Assembly (NCBI GenBank): GCA_030374765.1
Contig: JARGXX010000037.1
Location: 457,387-521,386, forward strand
Source: Agarophyton chilense
Lineage: Eukaryota > Rhodophyta > Florideophyceae > Gracilariales > Gracilariaceae
Reading direction: 5' to 3'
Length of the DNA stretch: 64,000 nucleotides
Both the position numbers and the translations under genes were made by a program. The notes under the pieces are model-generated. The model made no database searches. It was not told where the DNA came from and was given only the letters and a program-made list of their open reading frames with translations. Positions 22,816-32,845 of this stretch are shown one piece after another (the first letter of the stretch is position 1; every line of letters begins with the position of its first letter).

Positions 22816-23124
22816 GTGGCGCCGGTGGGGCCTGAGCCTGCGTCGATACAACCATTGAGGTGTTGGCCTGGGTCCGTGGTGGAAGCTTCCGGGTGTGAGA
22901 CCTTATTCGTGTTGAGCGGCCCCGTCAGTAATTACTCGACCTTTTTCCGGTTTTGCATTCCGGTTTACCCTCAATGCAATGACAGGATCGCGCCGCCTCT
23001 GCGCACGCGTTCGAACCCATTCGGTACCACGTCGGTGCCCCTCGCGCCGCATCGTGGATTCGTCACCGATACCATGAAGGGGTGGGTCGTCCCCACAAGC
23101 AGCACCAGCGCTCGGGAGACGTGA
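22816..23124 (+). CDS. G1 antisense ORF 1 (hypothetical)
   Basis: A 102-residue plus-strand frame lying between the LTR and the next antisense ORF; its TGA (23122-23124) is one base before the ATG at 23126. No domain is recognised. It contains two ACC-N5-GGT sites within 11 bases (23015, 23026). It may be the start of a longer antisense transcript unit or simply chance. Confidence 0.25.
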   Translation: MAPVGPEPASIQPLRCWPGSVVEASGCETLFVLSGPVSNYSTFFRFCIPVYPQCNDRIAPPLRTRSNPFGTTSVPLAPHRGFVTDTMKGWVVPTSSTSARET

Positions 23125-23125
23125 G

Positions 23126-24211
23126 ATGCCGGTTACCATTGAGGTTGAAGAAGTTGGAGATTCGGAGGGGATTGATACCCCTGCAGTTATGTCTTTCAGG
23201 TCGGATTGGTCCCGTTCCACAATACCTCAAAGGTCTGGACCCGCTCGCGACCGCACGCCGGCCACTGTTGTACCCGGAAGGTCAGTGTCGGTACTACCGG
23301 AAAGGTTGGATCCGTTGGCCATCTGCTCAGAACGGACCGAGGAGGCTCTACTTCAGAAGGATGAATACCCGCTGGTGTTCACCGCGGCGGTGGGGGTCCA
23401 GTCATCACCTCGTTCGTCGGGTCGAGCTACGGCCTTCCCAACCATTTCAGGTAGCGGCCCATCTCGTGGCCGTGGACGCGGTGGTATTACCAAGAGGGTG
23501 ACTTGCTCGACTTCGCGAACGCCTACCAACATTGGGTTTCGCAGGGTGCCTGTCCTTGCGACTCAGTTCTCCCCTGGGACTCCGGCTGACCCGTACCAAC
23601 GCAGCGGTGGACTTCCTTCGACGATTCAAACCAATTGGGCTCACAATCTCGCGTTTGTTGCGGCGAATCGGAAGACGAGTCAGTATGGACTTTTTGCTAT
23701 TACCTTCGACCAGGTGACGAACAATGACCTGTTGAAGCATGATTGGCCTGTGGCGGTGGGGAATTCGTCACTGCGTTGGGACTGCGAGCGCCTTCGCTCC
23801 GTTCCATTGCTTTTGAAGAAACGGGACCAAGAGTCTCAACCTTGTCAGGGTCGACTGGCATGTTACCAGAGTCCGCAGCGACATATACCTTTGAGGTATT
23901 TCATCCCGCCGACATACCCGAGCGACTTGCCGTATGTGCGCATCGAACCGGAGCTGGATTATTACCGTCGATTGGTGGTGCAAGTGTGCCAGTACCCGTC
24001 TATTCCGGAGACTTACCTTCCGGTTTCACCTCACTTGGTTTCCCTGAATCGGCCTTTCACCACTATCAACTGGGCTGAGCGTAGTAGGTGGGGCGAGGAT
24101 GCAGCGACGGAGAGTCGCGTTCGCACTCGCAACTCGTACACTCGCGTTATGCATATGTTTCAAAACGTCGAGTACTTCTCACAACCTACGAAGGATAGAG
24201 GCGATTGGTAA
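23126..24211 (+). CDS. G1 antisense ORF 2 (361 residues, unrecognised)
   Basis: An uninterrupted frame with ATG on the strand opposite gag-pol, in the 3-kb gap between the chromodomain and the 3' LTR. The protein is Pro/Arg-rich in its first half; its second half has more globular composition (TNWAHNLAFVAANRK; FIPPTYPSDLPYVRIEPELD). I do not recognise it. The sense strand has no comparable frame here, so the ORF is not a shadow of pol. Some plant gypsy elements (Grande, RIRE2-like) carry an antisense ORF in the same position, which is the precedent. After TAA 24209 the same frame resumes with a second long ORF. Eleven ACC-N4-6-GGT sites of the element fall in it in mixed codon phases. Confidence 0.5.
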   Translation: MPVTIEVEEVGDSEGIDTPAVMSFRSDWSRSTIPQRSGPARDRTPATVVPGRSVSVLPERLDPLAICSERTEEALLQKDEYPLVFTAAVGVQSSPRSSGRATAFPTISGSGPSRGRGRGGITKRVTCSTSRTPTNIGFRRVPVLATQFSPGTPADPYQRSGGLPSTIQTNWAHNLAFVAANRKTSQYGLFAITFDQVTNNDLLKHDWPVAVGNSSLRWDCERLRSVPLLLKKRDQESQPCQGRLACYQSPQRHIPLRYFIPPTYPSDLPYVRIEPELDYYRRLVVQVCQYPSIPETYLPVSPHLVSLNRPFTTINWAERSRWGEDAATESRVRTRNSYTRVMHMFQNVEYFSQPTKDRGDW

Positions 24212-24250
24212 GTGCTTCTACCAGAGTGATGGCAGTCCTATGAGGTTCCG

Positions 24251-25012
24251 TTGTCACTGAGCGTGCCCACTCCGCCGGTCTTCGCGTACTTCGGGAGTCA
24301 TATTTCCCGCAACCTAGAGAGGTATTACCTCATTTGGTCGATTGCCCTCACGGAATGGACCTTATTGGTTGCCATCCTGGCTCTAGAGGCCGCTCGTTAC
24401 GGTATCGATTGGGATTGTCGCAATCCCGACTCTGACCCATACCGAGATGGTGTTCAACCTGTAGGTCGCATCTTCTTCATACCTCCGAGGGTTGCCCAGG
24501 ATATTTCCCGATTTGGTTACGAGAACATCGTGGAGGGGAGCGATTATACCGTGAAGGATTTGGACTCGTATCTCGAGCAGAGCAAGAATTACCATTGGGA
24601 TTCCCATCAAGGTTGGGAGCCTTTCGATCCCGCTGCTTGGGAGATAGTGCCTCGCCACGCAAAATACTATCCCGGGGAGCTTCCTGTTTATGGAGCTCCC
24701 GCGAGCCCCGAACCTTATCATGGTACTCTGGAGACACCAGTTGGTCGTTATGCTGGTCCCTTCCCGTCGGAGCCGTTACCTCAAGGTCGTAAGTCGCCTA
24801 TCCTTACGGGTGTGACTCCTACTCAACCGAGCTCCTTGCGGGGTTGCTGGTCCGTTTCGACCTCTGTTGGCGAGTATTGCTCGTCGTTCACCTCAACCTA
24901 TGATGGATTTTCCGGCCGTGGTCGGTTTGCTGGCTCAACTTCGCCAGTCTTGCGTCACCAACTTTCAGAGGGCTGGTCCTACCTCCGTGGTTGCTGTATT
25001 AACGCTCCTTGA
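24251..25012 (+). CDS. G1 antisense ORF 3 (253 residues, unrecognised)
   Basis: Same reading frame as antisense ORF 2, separated by two stops (24209, 24227) in 40 bases, so the two may once have been one protein of over 600 residues. It is rich in Tyr, Trp and acidic residues (SKNYHWDSHQGWEPFDPAAW), with a hydrophobic stretch ERYYLIWSIALTEWTLLVAI at about residues 23-42 that could be a membrane segment or a buried helix. The first codon is TTG, so no independent start is claimed. No family is recognised. Confidence 0.42.
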   Translation: MSLSVPTPPVFAYFGSHISRNLERYYLIWSIALTEWTLLVAILALEAARYGIDWDCRNPDSDPYRDGVQPVGRIFFIPPRVAQDISRFGYENIVEGSDYTVKDLDSYLEQSKNYHWDSHQGWEPFDPAAWEIVPRHAKYYPGELPVYGAPASPEPYHGTLETPVGRYAGPFPSEPLPQGRKSPILTGVTPTQPSSLRGCWSVSTSVGEYCSSFTSTYDGFSGRGRFAGSTSPVLRHQLSEGWSYLRGCCINAP

Positions 25013-25040
25013 AGGTTTGCTGCCGCGCCATGCGCAATAA

Positions 25041-25397
25041 ATGAAGGCGCTGAACCATCTTGGTGAGTTACGGAATCAGTTCCAGTTGGACATGTACCAA
25101 CTGGCCACCCGTCAGGTTGCCAATCTGGCAAGCGTCTCTGCTGCTGCGCCATCTGATCCTTTGTTGGATCCCGTTCTACGTTCAAACTTGAACCCTGCGG
25201 TTTTGCAATCTCCTCCGGCGGTTCCTTTCGTTCATCCTCTCTTGGTTTCGACTCCTCTCTCCAGTGGCTGGGCTACCGTTCCTTCGCTACCTCTTAGGTC
25301 GATGGCTACTAGCATTTCCGCAGGTTTTCCTCCGCGGGTAGTCAATAACACGGGTCCTCCTGTTTCCATTGCTCCTAAACCGACAGGTCCTTCTTAA
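25041..25397 (+). CDS. G1 antisense ORF 4 (118 residues, unrecognised)
   Basis: Starts with ATG and reads an amphipathic helix (LGELRNQFQLDMYQLATRQV) followed by a Pro/Ser/Val-rich tail. It is in a different frame from ORFs 2-3, 28 bases downstream. It may be the C-terminal part of the same antisense protein after a frameshift. No family is recognised. It ends 202 bases from the chromodomain segment on the other strand. Confidence 0.35.
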   Translation: MKALNHLGELRNQFQLDMYQLATRQVANLASVSAAAPSDPLLDPVLRSNLNPAVLQSPPAVPFVHPLLVSTPLSSGWATVPSLPLRSMATSISAGFPPRVVNNTGPPVSIAPKPTGPS

Positions 25398-25599
25398 TGT
25401 AAAATGTTGTCTCTTCTTGTCTCCTCTACTGTTACATTTGGTTGTTCTTTCGTATCCTCCCTTGTAGGTAATCTGACACGCATACGCGTCCACCTTCTGC
25501 GGAAAATGACATCTTTTCTCCCCCTTCCTTAGGCCTGAGTACCACGAAGGTCTAAGGTTAGCTTTCTGCAGCCATCAGCTCCTTGCGACGGCGCCAATA

Positions 25600-25741
25600 C
25601 CTGATACGAAAGTTTGGGGGTACTGCGGCTGGGGGGTTGGAGGGTGTCCCCTTCTGGGCCCCAGCCGTACCACCTGACGGTGTACTTCAGACCAATGTAG
25701 GTTCGCGTGTGGCTTACCAGACGGTCAACGGGAAATTCTTC
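25600..25741 (-). other. G1 chromodomain segment of pol
   Basis: Read in the pol frame after the TGA at 25778, the minus strand gives EEFPVDRLVSH, then KYTVRWYGWGPEGDTLQPP, the order and spacing of a chromodomain (the VRW-x-G and D-T-x-x-P-P blocks). The usual Trp-Glu of the DTWEP block is Leu-Gln here, and the first aromatic of the cage is Phe. Chromodomains target integration to marked chromatin in chromoviruses; whether this altered cage still bound methyl-lysine is unknown. Confidence 0.7.
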
Positions 25742-25777
25742 TGAGGTTTGGTTCTGATCTTTCGAGTGAACGCTACC

Positions 25778-28700
25778 TCAAGGGTTCATATGTTCCGAGT
25801 TGGGAGCTTCGTGTGTGAGAGCCGGGTCAGGAGCTCCCGCTGTTACCGTTTGGGGTTCCATTTCCGTCCCTGTTAGAGGGTTGTAATCCGGATCATCACG
25901 TTGACGGTCATCGTTCACCTCAATTGGGGTGGGGTCCTCCGAGGGTCGAGTGCGCAGAGCTACCGCTCTGGGCTCTCGGGCTGTGGTGTCCGCCTCCATG
26001 CCGTGTTGAACCGTTTCAGGTGCTACCGTAATACGGTCAATTGATATCGTATTCGGTATTCCGTCCTGTTCAACCGTAACGGTGTGGTTGGATGCGTTCA
26101 GTACCTTATAGGGTCCCACTGATCTGGGTAGAAGCTTCGAATTCATATTTCTGTCAATAGCTTCGTCGTCTGCTTCATCACCCGGTCGTGGTCTTTTACC
26201 TGAAGGTGGGTTATCTATGTAGACATATTGTCCCGAGGATACAGACACCACTTTGGTTATCCTACGGTCGTAGTCGGCCTTGTACCGCTTCTGGGCTGCA
26301 GTGAGGCGGCTCTCTGCATGTTTGAGAGCCCTCCTCAACCTCACAAGGGTATTCCGCTTGACCTGGGCAGGGGTCAGTGCGCCAGCTGCAGTGCTCGTGG
26401 TATGATCTCCCTGCACTACAATACCTAGGGGGTGTCGCGACAGATCCAAATCAAAGGGAGTGGTCTGCGTTGAACGGTGTACCTGCAGGTTATAGGAGTA
26501 GGTGAGCGGTTGCACCAGCTCATCCTACCCAGTTTGGTGCTCTTCCGTATAGTGCCGTATCCTTGATACCAAAGTGTAGTTAAAGCGCTCGACCTGTCCG
26601 TTCGTCTGCTGGTGGTAGGCAGTAGTGAAATAGTGCTTGATACCGAAGAGGTTACAGTCTGCTTCGAAGAACTTCAATGCCAAGTTTGAACCATTATCGG
26701 CAAAAAGGTACAGTGGTGCATCGTACAGGTATACCCAATTGTTGAGGAACGCGATCGCCAGCGTGGTTGACTTCGTCTCCTTTAAAGGTATCGCTCTTGT
26801 GAGCTTCGAGAACCTGTCGGTGATCACTAGAATGTGCTGATATCCATTCTTGGTTTTGGGAAGTGGTCCTAGAAGGTATATCGCAACAAACTCCAGTAGA
26901 CCCGCTGCTGGGAACAGCTTGAGGTATTTTCGATGCTTTCGAATACCACCGCGGTTACGAACACAAAACTCGCATTGACCTACAAAAGTATAGACATCAT
27001 GGGCCATATGAAGCCAATAGAACTGTTGCCTCAAGGTGTAATACATCCTGGTGGCACCGGGGTGTCCCGATAGTCGCGGGTAGTGCGCGAGATACAAGAC
27101 TCTCGGGCGCAGTGCCTTCGGAACCACATTTTGAAGGCTACCATCCAAGGTTGACCTTCTCACGATGTACCGATTGTGGTCCACATCGAACGGTGATACT
27201 TTGAAACCAATTTGGTCAGCCATGGTTCTGCAGTACGCATCCTGGGCCTGTTCACGTAGAAATTTCTCTCGGGTTACGGGCATGACGTTCGTTTCCTCGA
27301 GGGTCAGTATCTGAGTTGCCGTGTCGGTGTTCCGCAAAGCACGTTCTTCAGGTGAGTCCCAACATCCTCCTAGGTGGTCGCCGGTACCATTTTGGTTTGA
27401 TGACACCAAAAAGCAAGGGATATCATCGTCCACCGGTTCTGTCTCTAACATTGAGGTGTTTAAGCGTGACATAGCGTCAGGTATGTTGTGCTTGATACCT
27501 GGACGGTACTGTACGTCGTATTCAAACTCGGACAGTCTCAACCTCCAACGGGCAAGTCCACCAGACGCATCTGCGGGTCCGAGGATCCTCCTTAACGCGT
27601 CGTGGTCCGTGCGCAACGTAAAGCGCTCACCATACAGGTGTAGAAAAAGCATCAACATGCTCCAAACTACTGCTAGACATTCCTTCTCGGTTACCATGTA
27701 GTTTTGCTCCGCCTCATTCATAGCGCGGCTCCAGTATTTTATAGGTAATTTGTATGCGTTGTGCTGCTCCTGCATGAGACAACAACCAATTTGGGCATGG
27801 GATGCATCTGTATCCAGAGTGTATGGTAGACCTGTTTTCTGTATCGCTAGGATTGGCGGCGACAACAGCGCTCGTTTCAATGCCTCAAAGATGTCCATTT
27901 ATTCGTCCGATAGATTCTCAAACCGTTCAGGTTCACCTTTCTGGAGCTTCTTGTTGAGGGGAGCCGCCATTTTCGCGAATCCCTTCACGAAGCGACGATA
28001 GACGTTAGATAAACCTATAAAGGATCGTACGTCTGTCTGGGATCGTGGCAACTTGACCTTCTGTACGGCTCTAATGTTTCTTGGCGCAACCTCTAGGGTA
28101 CCAGGGCCTATGAAGGAGCCCAGGTACTCAACCGTTCTGGTAAAGAAGACGCATTTTCACAGCTTCAGCGTCACTTCCGCCTCAGTTTGGAGGGTTAGTA
28201 CGATGCGTATGTGTGCAAAGTGCTCTTGTACCGATCTGGAATAGATGATTACATCATCGATGTATACCAAGGCGGTTGTCCATTTAACCTTCGAAAGGAT
28301 GATGTCCAGCACCCTTTGAAAGGTGGCTGGAGCATTGCGTAACCCTAACTGCATCCGCATGAAGCGAAACAAACCTGCATGGCACATGAAGGTCGTTTTG
28401 TCTCGATCTTCCTCACCTACGGGTACCTGCCAATAACCACAATTGGCATCCAACGTGGAAAATATCTGCGTATCTCCCAAAGAGTCGATGCACTCATCCA
28501 TTCTAGGTATCTGGTACGAATCCCTGATGGACACGCTATTTAGTCTGCTGTAGTCCACACAAAACCTTATACGGTTATCCCCTTTCTTCTGAACCAGAAC
28601 CACGGGACCAGCCCAATCTGAGTTGGCTGGTTCAATTACCCCTTCTTGGAGCATTCGCTCCACTTCTTTGAGTTCTATCTCTCTCGCGTTCAGACCTGCT

Positions 28701-29296
28701 CGGTATGGTTGCTGATAAATCGGCTTCGAGTCAGGGAGGAGCTCGATGCGATGCTGTGTGGCCTTAATTTGGCCCAGATGGCCTGACCACATGGTTTCGA
28801 ACTCCTCCAGAAGGTCGATATTACGGCCCCGCTGTCGGCCGTTTTCTTTACCAATCTGGACTGTATCTTGCCATTGTCTCTCAAGGTCCGGTTTCTCTTC
28901 TTTGTCTACCGATGCCTTATCGGTTAGCTTCGCTTCCATGTTGGTATTTATCGATACCTTTGTGGTTGTGGACGCATTTGCACACCCCCCCTCCTTATCG
29001 AAGGCGACCTCGCCGAGATCAGTGTGAGCTACGGTGAAGACCCCTTGTGGTGCCGGTAGTGCGATGCCAACATTGGTATTTTCCGCCAACCTCACGTCAT
29101 GACTGCTGGAGTTGCTGAGACACACCTTAAAGGGTTGATTTGGGATGTTGTCGACAATCCCGTTGGCCATCAAGGTGAGGTGTCGATGTGCTAATCTCGG
29201 ATGGTTTTGTAGAATGACCAGCCCGGTGGTCGCACACGACACCGGTACCAATATTTGGTGCATTGGCGGGATAACAACCTGTTTGGTAATGTGCAC
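25778..29296 (-). pseudogene. G1 pol: reverse transcriptase, RNase H, integrase, C-terminal linker
   Basis: One reading frame with TGA at 28154, TAA at 27899 and TAG at 26522. RT: FCVDYSRLNSV, the LDANCGYWQV block, and intact YIDD near 28257. RNase H: TLDTDASHAQIGC near 27845 and TLRTDHDALRRI. Integrase: HYPRLSGHPG...CEFCVRN zinc-binding region (HHCC), then the core; the first catalytic Asp is Tyr (TAC near 26877), the second is present in FADNGSN, and Glu in QVERFN. A GPY-like linker (LLPRSVGPYKVL) precedes the chromodomain. The first residue loss alone should abolish integration. Several stops are single-base changes from common codons (for example TGG to TAG). Confidence 0.88.
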
Positions 29297-29383
29297 TTTG
29301 TTGGAGACCGTTTCGGTGGAGATCGTCTTCTTCGGTTTGACGAACCATCCCCGTTTGGTTTCCGTATTACCTGAAATGGCAAT

Positions 29384-29860
29384 TCATCCCCCCTGACGTA
29401 GGGCGACGGTATGGGAACCAGGAAGGATTGCTTTGACATGTCTGTCAATGAAGTTCGTACCAAGTAGGCAGTCTGTTGGCAAACGGTCGACAACAAAGAA
29501 TTGTGGTCTTAACTTGAGGTGTCCGAGCTGCCCCACAGTGGTGAGCATACCTCGAAGGTTTAATGGGCGCTCATTTGCATCCACCAGCGGGTTGTTGTCG
29601 GGAGGTCGGCTCAAGTTCCGAAGTACCGCCTCAGGTATGACGTGGGAGTTCAGGACCTTTGGGCCGGCCCCCGTATCCAACATGCAGGTGACCGGAACCG
29701 CAAGGCGATCGGAGAAACACATTGAAGCACGTACTTTATAGTTGTTGTACTTCATATGACAAACCGGAATTGGTTGTGACGTGTTCTCTTCCACTTTCAA
29801 GGTTCTGGGTATCGATTGGCCTTCCAATTGCTGGTTGGGTTCGGCCATTACGCCAACCAT
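29384..29860 (-). pseudogene. G1 retropepsin-like protease
   Basis: 158 residues in the gag-pol frame with the active-site motif MLDTGAGPKVLNS and a later DRLPTDCLLGTNFIDRH block typical of Ty3 retropepsins (the ILGxxFL position). It ends at TGA 29382-29384, after which the same frame continues into RT. The active-site Asp is intact. Confidence 0.82.
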
Positions 29861-30315
29861 TCGGTTTTTTCCTCCTGTACGGGAGGGGTTGAGTCCAAGT
29901 TTGGTGTTTCCTCGATGGTATTGACCTGTACCTGTGTACGGGGTTGGAACCTATTTGGTGCTTGCGTTGAATACCAATAGAGGCGTTGGTGATTCTGCCT
30001 GCGAGCCTGAATCAACTGGTCTCTCATCCCTGGAGGTAAGTTAGGGCAATTGTTTGCCAAATGGTCTGTCGCGAGACAAAACCAGCAAACGAGGCCTCCA
30101 GTTTGAGGGTCTCGCGTTACCATTGAGGGGGGTTTCGAAACCTGGTTGGTAGGAGCAGTGGCGTAGGATGTGGGTGGCGAGTTATGGAAGCTCGCTCCTG
30201 GCATCCTATGCGAGCTCACCGAACTTGGCGGCGATTGTACCGAGTTTGGTGTATGCGTTGACGACCAATTTCCTCCCGTCAACGGTTTCGGGAACCGCCC
30301 ATGGGTCACTACCAA
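29848..30315 (-). pseudogene. G1 gag C-terminus with CCHC zinc knuckle
   Basis: A 155-residue frame containing CWFCLATDHLANNC, which is C-x2-C-x4-H-x4-C, the nucleocapsid knuckle for RNA binding. This piece is in a different frame from the gag and protease pieces on either side, which share one frame, so two compensating indels flank it. The region before the knuckle is Ser/Pro/Thr-rich. Confidence 0.78.
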
Positions 30316-30451
30316 GTGGATAGCGGTTCCTCTAGGTACTATGATTTGCGAGCTACCCTCTGAGGTTGTTGTGTCTTCAATTTACAAGACTGGCCTTTTC
30401 GGTTTATCCTTCGAGGTTGGCGGCATGGCTGGTCTCTTTCCCAGCAGAAGG

Positions 30452-32059
30452 TTATCTCCAATGCCCTGGGAGTATCGATCCAGCCCATTGTAGTCTACCT
30501 TTTTGGTTAGTGGCTAGGTAATTGTGTACCAGATAATTGATCGCTTTGTCGACATTGTCGGCAAATAGCGACTTTAACCTCGAGGTAGTGAACACATTAT
30601 CACAACAGGTTTCCAGATTCCAAAGCGCGAGCGAAAACTCCGATTCGGTTTGCCCAGACCTTTGATGGTCAGCGAGGACTTCCGAGTAAGCCTCGTGGAT
30701 AACCTCATCTGTGGCGTATGTTTCCAAAAGAAAATTAACCACTTCTAGCTATGACTCCAACATCTCTGTGCCATCCTCATCCATCGCTAATGTGTTGCCG
30801 CGGAGCCTACCCTGCAGCAAGTAGTATGCTTGTCCTTTAAGGTAAAACTGAAATAGCCACATCGCAGCGACCTCGAAAAAACCATTTTGGTCACATGCAA
30901 GCTTGAACTTCTGTAAAAACTCAATTATCGCAATAAGATCCGTACCTGTGAAGGTTGTGTCACCCATTTGGAAGCTGAGCTTCTTGTGGTGCTTAATAAT
31001 CTTCTGAGCCACCCCTTGGGTGTATTCAGAAGACTTGTTGATCAACCGATAATTCCTGTAGTCAACCGCTTTGGTGAACAGATCTTTCAAGGGTTGGTGC
31101 ACCTCCAGGTCTATTTCGGTGTCCGACTCAGAGTCGGGCGACTCATTGTATCGCTTTTTACCCTTTCGGTTCTTTTTCGACGACTTCTTCGTCGACCTGT
31201 TCGTTTTCTTCTTCTTATTATCTTTACGGTCATCATCCGACGATGAACTCGTATCGGAACTGGAGTCTGACGAGTCGGGATCTGAATCATCCTCTCGATT
31301 CTTTCCCCTCTTCGTCCTCCGCTTCTTCCCTTTTCGGTTTCTTCGTCGCTCATCCAACGAGTCAGACGAATCGTCCGTGGGACCACCTCCATGGGTATCC
31401 TTTTGAACGAGACGTGTAATTGGTTGCAGGCAAATGTCTTGAGAATCTACCTTCCCCGGGACCTCTTGACTCTGCCTTGGACCTTGTAGGTACTCACTAT
31501 CAGTAGGTAAGTGTTTAGAATGAGTGGAATGACCCATTTGGAACCCTTGTGGTATGCGCTTTGCGATGTTCACCTGTGTAGGTCGGGATTTTGTGAATCC
31601 CTCGGAAACCCAAAGGTCCTGCACAGCGCTGTAAACATGCCCCCTAGCATCTGCAAAGAGATACTGTTTCACCATTTCAGTTAACCTTTCCGATAGCTCT
31701 TGAGCTGCTCGGTCAATCACAATACGGGTAAATGCATCGACGTCCATTGATGGCGGAACCATCCGGGTATCCGACTTCTCCTTTATGGTTAATGCATCCT
31801 CGACCGCGAGGGTGACGAGCGCTTTCGCTTGCTCTTCGACGTGAGGCCATAGCTCCTCCGCTGCAACCTCAATTGGTAATTCCCTTTGAGGTTCCGTTTC
31901 CATAGGCGGCGGACCATGTACCTTTACGGTTTTGTCCCGAGGGTACCGGAGCAGCTCCTCGGGGTTTTCCAGAATCGGTTGAGCCGATGGGGCTCCTTTA
32001 GAACCTTTATGGCTTGGCGGGGCGCTCGCACCACGCGTATTCCTTTTAGGTCGTTCCAT
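30452..32059 (-). pseudogene. G1 gag (matrix/capsid part)
   Basis: From ATG 32059 the frame has an acidic and mixed N-terminus, then a strongly basic/acidic Lys-Ser-Asp block near 31390-31110, then a capsid-like helical region (DYRNYRLINKSSEYTQG; FTGTDLIAIIEFLQKF). TAG at 30749 splits it, after which VNFLLETYATDEVI continues in frame to 30452. The same sub-blocks occur in the gag of the second chromovirus (LDYRYYRLKRGG; VEYLLRGYATTDAI), showing the two belong to one clade. The long Ser-Asp/Lys tract is unusual for gag and probably disordered. Confidence 0.8.
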
Positions 32060-32191
32060 TTGTGACCAATAGTGGTATCCTGTATTGCTTTGCTGGATTT
32101 CCTGAAACCAAATAGGTCTACGAGCGTCCAATCCTTCTCGGAATCTCGTGTGAACCGTTAAGGTACGACGAAACCTAAAAATACTTTCTAA

Positions 32192-32203
32192 GTCGGGAGA
32201 CCA
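32192..32203 (-). other. G1 candidate primer-binding site
   Basis: Read on the minus strand just inside the 5' LTR: TGGTCTCCCGAC, three bases from the LTR edge. TGG is the complement of the tRNA CCA end, so the primer would end GTCGGGAGACCA. I cannot match this to a named tRNA by eye. Confidence 0.5.
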
Positions 32204-32206
32204 AAA

Positions 32207-32840
32207 TGTCGTACAATCACCTCTGGGGTATGCTACTGTCTTGTCTCGGGAGCGTGGTGACGCTCAACCGTAGGGAGAGAGGTGACGCTAAACCTTAGAA
32301 GGTAGACGTAGTAAACCTCGATGGTAACAGGGCACTGTGAAAACCCGCAGGGGAAAACGGCGGGGCAACTAGCCTATACCGTGTAGGTGAACGATGGTAG
32401 GCGTTGACGCGCGGGAAAGCCTGTGTGGTAGTTGAGAAACGATGAACCAAAAGATAAATTGGTGACCCAAGTGGTGTCTGTCTTTATCAGATTAGGATGG
32501 GGGAGGTGCAGTTCCCTATATGCAGTGGACTGCACTCTCCAGATCACCCGGGAGGTGCCAGCAATGCACGGTCTCTGACCTAGTGTCAGAGACCTGGCCA
32601 GCACTGGCTACAGTGCCAGGTGGCCACTCCACTACTGTACTAAAATGAATATAATTACAATTACAAGTACTAATAATTACTCAACCAGAAGGTACATTTC
32701 AACACTACACGTGGCTGACAACACCTAGATGGTAGCCCGCCCGGAGCTGCCTGGCCGATGATCCCTCGCACCCATCACCTACGGTGTCAGTGCAGTATAT
32801 TGACAACCTCAAAGGTCAGACCTTCTGCCACTATACGACA
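32207..32840 (-). repeat. G1 5' LTR (right), 634 bp
   Basis: TGTCGTA...TACGACA ends and near-identity to 21649-22281. Transcription of gag would start in this copy and run leftward. Most ACC-N4-6-GGT sites are shared with the other LTR, though some are lost by point changes (for example the site at 21785 corresponds to a mutated one here). Confidence 0.92.
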
Positions 32841-32845
32841 GCTGC
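32841..32845. repeat. Target-site duplication GCTGC, right copy
   Basis: Exact copy of 21644-21648, directly abutting the LTR end. Confidence 0.9.

Larger units (their letters stand above)
21649..32840 (-). mobile_element. Ty3/gypsy chromovirus (element G1), full length, inactive
   Basis: An 11.2-kb element bounded by direct LTRs with TGTCGTA...TACGACA ends and a perfect 5-bp duplication GCTGC. Coding runs on the minus strand as a single frame from gag to chromodomain: zinc knuckle, DTGA protease, YIDD reverse transcriptase, RNase H, HHCC plus DDE integrase, chromodomain. The order RT-RNaseH-integrase-chromodomain defines a chromovirus. Six in-frame stops (30749, 29382, 28154, 27899, 26522, 25778) and compensating frameshifts around the zinc knuckle break the polyprotein, and the first integrase Asp is Tyr. 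LTRs differ at about 41 of 633 positions by hand alignment (about 6.5 percent), so it is not recent. A 2.6-kb block of opposite-strand ORFs precedes the 3' LTR. The whole element is packed with ACC-N4-6-GGT palindromes. Confidence 0.92.

Noticed and set aside
24207-24250. GTAAGT donor between antisense ORFs 2 and 3 as a tiny intron
   Set aside because: No downstream AG in the 40-bp gap restores the shared frame; the possible introns would be 17-31 bp.
31071-31406. Plus-strand Ser/Phe-rich frame opposite gag
   Set aside because: Mirror of the Lys-Ser-Asp tract of G1 gag; low complexity only.
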